A stretch of 64,000 bases of DNA from Ctena decussata (taxonomy: Eukaryota > Mollusca > Bivalvia > Lucinida > Lucinidae), in assembly GCA_963989385.1 (NCBI GenBank), contig OZ022500.1:106123842-106187841 (forward strand), given 5' to 3'. Under the pieces are notes generated by a model that searched no databases, was not told the DNA's origin, and saw only the letters and a list, made by a program, of their open reading frames with translations. Below, one piece after another: positions 37,101 through 49,100 of this stretch (positions within the stretch are counted from its first letter, which is position 1; each line of letters starts with the position of its first letter). The translations under genes and the position numbers were made by a program.

Positions 37101-40100
37101 TGATGAAACTAAAACCATAACAAAGCGCAAGTTCTGGATACGAAACTGTTGCTATTTTCTTATTCTCCAATGCCATACATGTACACACATATGCAGCTGC
37201 ATTACATTAGCAAAGCACAGCTATTCCAACTATATCCTGTGATAAAATATGATAGATGTCAAAAACAATTATCCCATCCTATCCCAACCCCCATCCCTTC
37301 CCTTCCTCTCTCCCCACCCCCTTAAAACCCCTTAAAACCTGAAGCTCTGATGAACACGTATTATACTGTAAGGATCTTACCAGCATCCAGCTGCCATTGT
37401 CAGGTATTGCCTGGACTTCAAACTCCCCCGATGGACCCCTGTGTAGGTGGTTTTGTGACCTAGTTTCCAGCTCACTATCTGAGGTATAGCCCCTATCACT
37501 ACAACCATCACTAAGGTCTCTTCCACTGGGTAACTCACTGTCACTCTGAGCACCTGAAACATTATTATTATTATTTTGACTCTCCCTCCATCCCACCTAA
37601 ACATTTTCTCATCAATTTTATGTGTTATACCAATATTGGGACACATGATATGGGATGTGTATTTGCTGTTGTTCTTTTTTTCTTCTCCATTTCTTTTTTT
37701 TTTTTTTTTTTTTGGTTTGTTTGTTTTTTCATCTTTTGTTTGATTGTTTGGTTGGGTTTTCTCCATTCAAATTTTTTGCCAAATATGATACAAAAACTAA
37801 ATGGAGCAGCTGAAGTCCAAATTTTGTACCTGCAATAATCACTAGTAGGTGTTGGCAATCAGGTTTGGGATAACATCCACTAATCATGAACAAGCTTCAT
37901 ATTTCTCATATAAATATCTGTTTGTACCTGATTAATTACATTATTTTTTGCATTTAGCAAGCTGACTCTCATGATGTTAAACACTGATATCTCAATGTAT
38001 CTGCTTATTATCAAATGTAAACGTGATACTTTCATTTCCTGTAAAATCATTATATTTTACCTCCTTTTATCGCAACACAAAAATTCTGGCTCCTTGGACT
38101 TTGAGATGATAAGAATCAACTATTTACCCTTAAAATGCCAAAAAAGAAAAATTGTTGATTTTGCTTGAGGCATAGATCTAGATGAAGCAGATCATAATGA
38201 GCCACCTCATCTGAATCTACACTGTTTGCCCTTTAGTCTTTGAATTCTCAAACGACATAGCTCGGACAAAACCTTTCTTTTTTCATCTGCTTTTAAGGGG
38301 CTTTAACAGTTAACATAAAGATCTTACCAGCTTCACTGAGACCTTCAGCAACATCCACACCAGAATTAACTTGTAACAAAGGGGGAGGATTTGCTCCTGC
38401 CCCCACCACCTCCAACAACACAAACAATGTATACCAGTCCTGACTTGAGTGAATATTAGCAGCATTAGTCCGTAACAGGTCATGAAGTCCATATGCTATT
38501 TGTTGAGATATACTGTGAATCACTTTGGGTTTCATCATTAACAAAATTTGTAACGAAGTTAATACTTGTGGAGCTATTTCCTCCCGCCGTAAAAGTCTAA
38601 TTGATATTCGTACCAATCCTACAACAACTCGTTCCACAAGGAACGTGTGCTGGGCGGTGTTGACCACCAAACTGTATATATGTTCTCTCACTGACTGCCA
38701 CACTGGATTTATTCTGTCCCTGAAACAAACATGGCAAAATACCATTAGATATGTAAAACATTACATATTATTATATAACCTAAATATGGCGCTGTTATTT
38801 AATCATTCTACGGATCTAAGAACCAGTGATGTTTTAACAAAAATTCATGACGTCAAACTCCCTGCAGATGTTACTGATGTCATATAAATTAGAAAAGAGG
38901 CAGCAACGTCCATGCACAATTTGATGTATCCTAATGTCTAATGGGGAAGTTCTATTGCCCAAGGCCCAGTTGTTTAAAACTAACAACGTCGTTAGTTAAC
39001 GTTCGTTAAAGTTTCAACCATTAATATTTCAAGTACACCAATATTTTTTGTTGAAAAAATGTGAGAAGCTTTTGCACTGCAAAAGCTTCTCGCATTTTTC
39101 AACAAAAAATATCAGCATGTTTGGTTATGAAGTGATAAAACACCTAACGAGTTGACCTCTTAACGAGCCTGTTAGGCTAACGGTGCTTTGAACAACTGGG
39201 CCCAGACAGGCAATACGAAACCTTGTAGTGTAATATATATCAAAACCCATTCACCATAAACTGTTATTAAATGCATAATGGACAAACCTGTTTTGAAGGA
39301 CACATTTTATAAACTGTTCAAAGAAGAATACGGCAGCATCCTCATCATACTGTGTCCCCATTGACTCATGGGCATCAGGACCTTGTGATGCAAATATCAA
39401 TGCCTGAAAACAAGAGCACAGAGACATTACGTTACTGAATAATTTACTTTCTTTTATACTTTTCAATGAATTATAGAGATTTCTTGGTGAAATCGAAACT
39501 GATAATCTCACTGTTTCAAACAGTGAAATTATCACTTTCGATTTTACTGTTTCAGAAATAGGATTATTGTGAAACAGGCTCAAATTTTTTGTTAATTAGT
39601 TGTCTAAATCTTATCTGGCATGACAAAAATTATGTCACGCATGTTTGCACGTCATTACGACGTTAATGACGTCACTTAAGGCACCAACGTAACATTGTTA
39701 CTGCACGCGACATCAGGCCGCCTAAGTCTCCTGTAGGCATTCTTTCTTGGCAATTTTAATGAGATCTGTTCATCAAAATGATATTTAAAGCTATTTTTCA
39801 GTTGCAAACAAATTATTATACCCAATAAACGCGCAGGAAGCATCAAATTTGACACAAAACTGCTAGAAAAAAAGTTGTGTTTCTGTCGTGATGGCTGACG
39901 CTCTTGAATAAACAGAATTATTGCGATTTTCAAGCATAAAAGAAATAGAAAATTTGACTGTTTTAGTGTAAGATGAATTTTTATTTCACTCATGAACACC
40001 CAAAGTGGTATTTTCACTCGTGGCTTTGCCACTCGTGTAAATACTGCTTTTGGTGTTCATTCGGTGAAATAAAATTCAATCTTACACTGAAAAAGTCAAA

Positions 40101-43100
40101 TATCCTCTATTTCTTTCTGTTTAAACACAGTGTCATATTCATTACTTTGTAGTATGTTTTATAGTATGTTTAACTGAGATACAGGGAACAAGCATCTTCA
40201 CAATTTCAAAAACCGTATAAAAGTTAATTATTTGGACACAAAGCAATGTTAACCTTGATCAGTCTGGTAATGGTCTGCACTATTTGCCAATCAGCAAACA
40301 GATTTATAAAATATCCCATGACATATCCCATTTCCTTTTTTAGACTTCATTCAATTCAAAGCTAACGCAGGCAATTACAGGAAAATAGATATGATGATTT
40401 TTCTGAATACATAGTGCTATTACCTCAATTTTTTTATAATTTAAGGACACAAGAGAGAACAAACTCGTGGCTCTTACCTTGACTAGTTCATGTAAAGACT
40501 CTTCCCTCAAAAATTTACTATCATTAATAAGTTGTTCTAGGTGACAGTCATGTATACACTTGGTTGCCAGTTTTGTTGCCTCTTGCTCCTCTGGGGTGGG
40601 GCCTTTAGTGTTGGCAGTCTCGGACATGGTGAAGTACGAATAGAAACTGCTGAGTACACCAGATTCTGACTTCTGATTGGCCGGTGTTTCCTCTTTTATG
40701 AGACATATTTTACCATTGGTGTTGACAAAATCCTCCACCTAGAAAAAATCAAAATTTTAAAGTGAAGATGAATCTGCAATCTAGATAACTTAACTCTAGC
40801 ACTGATTCTATCAAACATACAATTCACAATCAAAATCAACTATCAAGACACTGATTCTGATCATATACATAATCCACAATCAAAATAACTCTGGCATTTA
40901 AACTGTCTGGGGCAACTTTTACGCTTTGAAATAAGGAGGAAATTTCAATATTCGTATTAATATGTACTTTGTTGATATGACATTCAACAGCAACAGTCTA
41001 TATCAGTATGATCTGCTATATACTAATAATTACAGCAGTGTTGAGACTACTTTATATAAGTAGACTTCCACTTCATACACACTTGAGTAAGTTATATTCA
41101 GGACACTTATTTTATGGGCAAAAAACAAACATCTCAACCAACCCTTACTTTGTGGAGGGTTGAAACCTTCTTCTACCTTTGAGAGCATCCATGTTTTCCC
41201 AGCATAATCATAAATCAAAATGGTGTAGACCAAGATCAGACTCCTAAAGGATCTGTCTAATTAGGGTCTTAACACAATGTTAATATATATCAGCTTGCCT
41301 ACAGTTGGTTTTTGGCTCATACACCACCATCTTACCTCAATCATACACTTGGGCAAGAGTTTGGCTCTGAACAGCTGTAACATACAGTCCAATATGTTCT
41401 TCCAGCCCTCTCTGAGTATGTCACCATGACGATGAGCAAGCCCAAACACAGTCCTGGCTGCCAGCTGGGCCTTCATGTTACTGCCAAAAGCTATGGGGAT
41501 AGTCTCTGGGGCCTAAAACAGAAATGTAATAACATAAGTGAGTTGTTTAGAACAAAGCTAACCCAACGGTTGAAAGGCTGCAGAACTACACCAATAAACT
41601 CATCGTAAAAGTTCTAACAAGACCTGTCAGCGGGACAGGATAGCTCGCCTGACAGCGCCTTGCCCATCAACTAAAAAACTTTAACGTAAAACTTTAACAT
41701 TTTGCTAACGCCGACGCCGGTGGTAATGCAATAGCTCTTCCTGTACATTTGTACAGGCGAGTTAAAATTAGGTCACCTGCATCAATTACCATAACTGTCC
41801 CAAAAATTGAACAGATAAGTTTTTCAATGCAGAAATGCTTCTAAAATGCTGATGGAATGGCTAATAGTGTAGACCAAAGTTCTGACCCAGATCAGACTAC
41901 TCCTTCAGGAGCAGTCTGATCTAGGTCTGCACTGTTTGCTCAGACCTATCTGTCCCAATATTCAGAATTTCTATGGTAGCTTATATCTTTCCCAGTTTTG
42001 TCTTATGAATCAAGTAAATACAGCAAAACTACAAATTCAGACAAAAATGCCTCATCATACAAAACAAACCCAGATCTGACCATTCCAAGATGTGTAGTCT
42101 GACCAGTGTCTGAATTATGTCATTCAGCTATAGCTAAACATGCTCTGAACTAAAAGATGAATGCTTTCATTACAGAAGTTAAAAAGCAAATAATTTAGGT
42201 GTTCAATATACATCATTGTAGATATGGTTACAATACATGAATTTTAATTATCAGTTAATTCTTTTTAATTGTGGTATATTTCAATTCAAAGATACTGTAA
42301 TTTTTGCTTTACTCTTATTTAAAACATTCTTTACTCATATTTAAGGTCACTTTAATCTCTGGACTCTATTTCTGGATTTTTACACATTTACAGTCTTATA
42401 GACCCATTCTGTAATTGACAACATGTAATGTTCACACCTACCTGTAATAATAGAATGAGAAAATGTCTTAAGCTTGAGTACCTACCTCTGCTGAGCTAAG
42501 AAGTGTGGTAAACTTGCAGAGTGAGATGACAAGGTTATCAAATACATCACTCATACCGTAGTGGGCAGATATCATTGCACATTTCCTGTAACAGAAAATA
42601 AGAATAGTCTACATTTATAATGCATATGTTAGCAAGACTTAAATGTATTGCTCTCATCTGACAATGAGAATGAGTACAGTAAAGATTTGAAAAACTGGCA
42701 CACCTAAAATAATTTATACCATAATTGTCCTAAAACAAGACCTGTCACCGGGACAGGATAGCTCGCCTGACAGTGCCTTACCCATCACATAAAAAACTTT
42801 AATGTAAAACTTTAACATTTTGCTAACGCCGCCGCCACCGCCGCCAACACTAACGCCAACGCCGGAGGTAGTACAATAGCTCTTCCTGAACTACGTTCAG
42901 GCGAACTAAAAATGAATAGTTTGGCTTTTCAATACAGTAATGCATCTGACAGACGCAGATAGAATGGCATACAGTATATACCCTGATCAGATGTACACAA
43001 GATTCCACAGAAAGCTGCCTCTCATACAACAGTGATACCATTTGTTACCTGTGTCCATTAAAGTGGCCTTCAAAGTATGATTTAAAGACAGACCCGATGC

Positions 43101-46100
43101 CAAAATTTTGTTCAACTTGCAGCTGTTTACAGACAACCAGATGGATGCTGATTATAGTGTTACAGCTCTTTCAACAGTAATTCAATCATATTGAGCCAGT
43201 GAAAAGCTGTAAGCAATGAAACAGGATTCAAACCCAGGCCACTTGCATAAGAGGCCAGTGTTTAACCCACTTGCCTACTGGGCTCCCTACAGGCAATTAG
43301 CAGATATTGGACTGCATACACTGAAACTGGCTGCTTTAAGATGTTAAAAGATATAAGCCGCGACAGGACAAAACTAACAATGTGGTTGTGTGCCCAGCGC
43401 AGACTCAGATCAGCCTGCATCCGCCCAGTCTGATCAGAGTCTTCAGTGTCTGCATGAAGGTAGCTTAGACCCTTAGCTACGCTTTGAGCACTTAACGAAG
43501 AATCTGATCAAACTGGGCGGCTGCCCAGGCTGATTTGAGTCTTCACTGGGCGCACAACCACATTGTTGGTTTTGTCGTGTCACGGCTCATATATAGGACA
43601 TATTTTTCAGTCATAACTTCTTGAAAATATTGTCATGCAGAAAATGCTTCAACTATCAAAAATTCATAACAGACCCTTGCAGAGACAACATTGCATGTTT
43701 GCAAAGGCAATTCTTGATTTGCTGTCTACAAATGCTGTCTTGGTTTTTTTTTCTGAACAGATCCTGTATACAGCCCAAGATGTTCACAGGAGAATACTTG
43801 AAGAAAATTTTGGACAGCCTTTCTTAATTCCCAACAAAATCTTATGTTGCAACCATTCATAAGAACTGTCTCAGTGAGGTGGTTCTAATATGAATCATTA
43901 CATATGTGTAAGTTTTAATAAAGAACATCCTACCTAAATCCAGATATAGCTTTGGAGATTATAGCTTCATCTGAACTCTTGTCAAACACAAACGACAATG
44001 CAGCAACAGTTGGCCCCCAGATCAGAGTGAACAAATCATGATCAAAGATTCCCGTAGGACAGTGGGTGAACAGTCCCTCCTTGGTGCTACCTCTCTTCAA
44101 CAAAACCTAGAGACAGGAAAAGTGGTTGTGCAATTAGTAACAAGTTAGTTAACTGCATTCAATATGTGCCATTTTGGCCAAAAAACAGAAAGTTTTTGCA
44201 GTGCAAAAGCCTTCACATTTTCTCAGCAAAACTATAAGCAGGCATGATTTTATGTGCTAAACTATATAAAGCCTTGACTAACAATTCTGTCAAGCTAACG
44301 ATGCTCTGAACAACAGGTCTCAATCAGGGAGCAGTCTGGTGAGAGCCTGCACCATTTGTCATTCTGCTAAAAGGTTAATCATAAAATTAACTTGTTTAGA
44401 TTTTAGAACAGTTCTAGTAATTGGTTTTATAAGTCTCTCAATATTAAGGCCAAATGGAGTAAATGTAGTTGCCATCTTAGAGACTTGTGAGGAAATATTA
44501 TGCAATATGCTACTTAAATTCTTTGATGACAGTGAGAGTTTTATTTTCACCACCATCTGAGAATCTCCTTTGTATTGAAAGATAATGCATAGTGTGTCTC
44601 CCAAGAACTGTGCTAATTTGGATCAGTCTCAGCAACAGTGGTATGGTTGGGGTATCTACACACAAAACTTGAATTCTGAACCCTAAAGAATTGAACCAAA
44701 ACTGTCCTGTCAAGATAATGCATCAGTGCATACTGTTCCAGTCAAGTACATTTCATATATAAGACACCAACCTTCCAGAGGTAGTTTTCTTTTACTATTC
44801 CTGTGTGTTCTGATGGCATCACTATTTCCTCATTCCTGAAATTAAAGTCAGAGTGTACCATACCCTTGTTATATCAGCCCTGTGAACTTGTGTTCAAAAA
44901 CCTTAAAATGAACCTAACAATTGATTATGCATGAAAAGACAAGATGGTTGCTGTTTTTGCATACAGCAACTAACTTTATTCATATTTCAATGCTTGTGCA
45001 GACAGAGCTTATGTATGTAAATGCTTCACTGTGTCATACAATGGGAGACTCTCTTTACTACAATAAGACAAAGTAACTACATATCTAGCCACAGAAGGAA
45101 CCAGTATTCATAAAACGACTTAAGTCGTTGCTATGCTGTTGCTAAGGCTAAATTTCTTTGAAGGAGATTCCCTACAACTATGAAATTTGCTCTGGAGGAA
45201 CAGTCTTACAAAGACTGTTCCTCCAGACCAAATTTCATAGTTGTAGGGAATCTCCTTTATACATATTCAGCCTTAGCAACCGCATAGCAACGACTTAAGT
45301 GGCTTTATGAATACGGCCCCAGACTGCCTCTTGCATGCAAACTATTTACTTCCCTTGGCTGTTCTAGTCTTCTCCCTTTGCAAAAACATAAACATGTACT
45401 TTTCTTACACCTGCCCACTGGGCACAAAATGCCCACTCAACATTGAATCAAAGATGATTCGTCATAACATTTGATCAATGTTGATTCAATGTTATATGCC
45501 TGCTGGGTTCATTCTCAAGGAAAACACTTCAGTAATGTTCCTCAATGAATGTATATAGAACTAGATGTCACAAAGTAACAGGCGTGCAAAGAAGAACAAT
45601 TGTTCATACCTAATAGCATTATATATTTCCTCCAACATTTCTTCTTCAAAATCTTCTTGACCATTGGTCTTTGTAAGGTTCCGCTTAAATTCCTGAAAAT
45701 ATCACAAACACAGAAATTTATCATTACTATAGCATTGCAATGAATGTAGTGATCAGATGAAATACTTTATTATGTAAATGTTATATGCAGAACTCTACCA
45801 CAAGTTAACCAGGGGACCATTGGTCCTGTAGCTGACCTGAATCCATTCATCTTCAGCACTCAGGGGTAAGTAACTGAAAGGCAAGTTGTACAATATGACA
45901 GAATTTTGAAGTCTGCTTCTTGAGAACATTTCTGTAAAACTTTTGTCAAAATATCTACTGTAACACAGAAATAAATGCTAATTTACATTTTTCCCATTTT
46001 AAGTCCTGCGAAACTTTAAGTTGCCATCGCAACAAACCACATGGGCAACAATAATAAAAAATACATGTAGCAACTCAATACAGGATATTACTAAGATCCT

Positions 46101-49100
46101 TTCAGTAAAGTTTCAGCTTTATCGTCCAATTAGTTTCTGAGTAGATGATTTTTGAGTATGTTTTCTGTTTTTCTTTAGTATGTTTTCTGTTTTTAACCAT
46201 TTGTTTACCATGGCAACCAGCCAAATTGTGCCATTTGCATAAGTTTCATGTGGTTGCTAGAGGACTACTCAAGGAACAATTCTGTAAAAGTTTTGTCCAG
46301 CAATATAGCTATAAATGAAAATTTTCAACTTTCCTATTATAAGTCAATGGCAACTTAAACTTCCCACAGAAACAAAACTACTGGACCAACTGCCATGAGA
46401 AACAGTATATTTATAGAGGCTAGTACTAAGATCCCTTCTGTAAAGTTTGAGCTGTATCAGTCACATAAATTTTGAGGAGATGATTTTTTAATATTTTTTC
46501 AACTTTTCAGTTGCCATGGCAACCAGCCAAATTGCGCAATTTGCATAAATTTAATAAGGCTGTTTGAGGACTACTCAAGGAACATTTCTATGAAAGTTTT
46601 GTCAAAATATCTGCACTGACATAGCAATAAATGCAAATTTTCCATTTTGCCATTAAAGGGCAATGGCAACTTTAAGTTCCCATAGCAACCAAACTGCTGG
46701 AGCAATTACCAAGAAAAACAGTACTTTTATAGAAGCTAGTACTAAGATTCTTTCTGTGAAGTTTGGTTTTTTTTGGTAGCATAGTTTCTGAGGAGATGAG
46801 TTTTGAATATTTTTTCTATTTTTAATCATTTGGTTGCCATGGCAACCAGCCAAGTAGTGCAATTTACATAAATTTCATGTGGTTGATAGAGAACTACTCA
46901 AGGAACATTTCTGTAAAAGTTTTGTCAAAATATCTGCAGTGACATAGCAATAAATGCAAATTTTCAATTTTTCCCATACACGCCAATGGAAACTTTAAGT
47001 TGCCATAGCAACCAAAGTTATGAAGCGATTTGGATAAAAACAGTATTATTGGTTCTCCCTGCCTACAGATGCTATATAAGAAATTTGGTTACAATGGGCC
47101 TTGTAGTTTCAGAGGAGATTGGTTGGATATGTTGACGAACTAACGACGGACGACGTACAACGGATGCCTGCCTATACTATAAGCTTATCTGTGAGCTTTC
47201 GGCTCAGGTGAGCTAAAAATTACCATGCAACTAAAACACATTTTGAGCCTACTATGCTATCCCAGCAGGATTTTGAAATCTGTGTACTTAAATCTTTATG
47301 AGATATGATGGTTTCTTTTGAAATGTCTTTGGACAGATGAAAGCACAAACGAATGCAGATATATAAACATCAAATAAGTATTAAACCACAATTCTCTCCC
47401 CACAAGACTGCTTGATTCTCTCCCCACAAGACTGCTTGATGAAACTACCGAGTAAACCCTTTAAATGCTTAAGAGTGCATAGACGAAAGTCTTGTTTGAA
47501 GCTGTCTACATATGCTCTAAGCTTTGTTTTGCTAACTGATGTGGGAACTTAACCTACAATTCATCACCCTTGAACATCATGTCACACAATCTAGTAACAA
47601 TAACAGTACATATGAGCTGTGACAAGACAAAACCGAAAAAAGTGGCATTGCACCATGCAAGGACTCTGAGCGGCCTGTGCATCTGCCCAGTCTGATCAGA
47701 GTCTTTGTTGTACGCATGGTGATAACTTAGACCCTTGGCTACTCTCTAAGTACACAGCAAAGACTGATCAGAATGGGTGGGTGATTAGGCTCATCTAAGT
47801 CTTTGTGTGGGGCACATGCCACTTTGTTCATTTTGTTGTGTCATGCTAAAATATTTACCTCCACTGTCATTGGTACATTCTGTTTCTTTACATTATGGTT
47901 ATGCTGATCTACATTCAGCATTATAACAGCATAGGCCAAGGTAAAAGCAGCATCAGCATTAAAGAATGGTTCACCATTAGATTTCTGAAATCAGAAGTAG
48001 CATTTTTGCACAAAAATCAATTGCCCTGTAAATGTATTTGCAAATTTGGGTATGCCTGTTCATAGTATTAATCTCTATTTTATACCTCCTATCAGGGCTA
48101 CAGAAATTTTGAAATCCAAATCGGTCCGGACGGCCGATGACCGAGAGCAGTATAGATAGAAAGAAAGAAAGGCGTCAAAACGAATTCAAAATAGACACAA
48201 AAACTAATGACTACACTGTGTATTGCACAATCCAAAAAGTCACGAAAACTAATGACTACACTGGAGCGCCGTTATAAAGCGGGTGTCATCGCTGAAGTAG
48301 CCATTTAGTCCTAATGTTCTTACTTATCGTGAAAAATGCGCTTAGAAGCGCAGACAGTCAGACCGAAAGTGAAAGTACACATGCGCCGTACCAATCGGAC
48401 ATCCTCGCCGATCTTCATTTACGGAATTGGCCGAAGTATTACGATTGATGTATTTTACTGTTGTATTCGAGTTAATTCCCTTGAAATATGAATATACTTG
48501 CAAAAAGGTGCCTTCGGACGAATAAAAAAAATATTTTTCTGCGCGAGAAATGACGTCGGCTAAAAACCTGACCAGCCTGCACATAATCAAGTCCGGTTTA
48601 AATTTTCTTTTTGCTAGTCAAATTCTTTCCTTATGCTTTCTTTGAAAGTATACAGTAACCTTACGTTGCACAGCCTTATTCCATGCGTCGGCATGTGTAT
48701 GTGTGTATTACGAGTTGTGCAAAACCTTCGCCGCTGGCCAAAATTATGACACGTGCTAGTTATCGAAGATTTCTAAAAACATAATCAGTATTCACACCTT
48801 GGCAAGACAATCGACACTTTGTTTATCTGTGATAACTTTTGACAGCAGTGCGTGATTATTGGATTAATAATATGACACATGGCTAAAATCCAGGTAATTA
48901 TGTCATCATACATCGCAAATTGTGTTTTGTTCGGACCAAAAAAACGTGCCTTATGACATCTGAATCGGTTTTTCGAACTCAAAATCGGTCCAAACCGACA
49001 AAAATTCGGATTTCTGTAGCCCTGCCTCCTATTCTATTTTGGCATGTTTTGTCTTTACTCACTATAGTCTCTAAATACAGCCACTTCCAAGCATCTCAAC

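Noticed and set aside
37377..37766. 129-residue minus-strand frame overlapping exon 20
   Set aside because: It is the wrong frame; the GBF1 frame gives [10 protein letters not shown] and RGYTSDSE, which match the family.
39676..40032. 118-residue minus-strand frame in an intron
   Set aside because: It overlaps a fold-back repeat, lacks splice sites in phase with GBF1, and has no recognisable motif.
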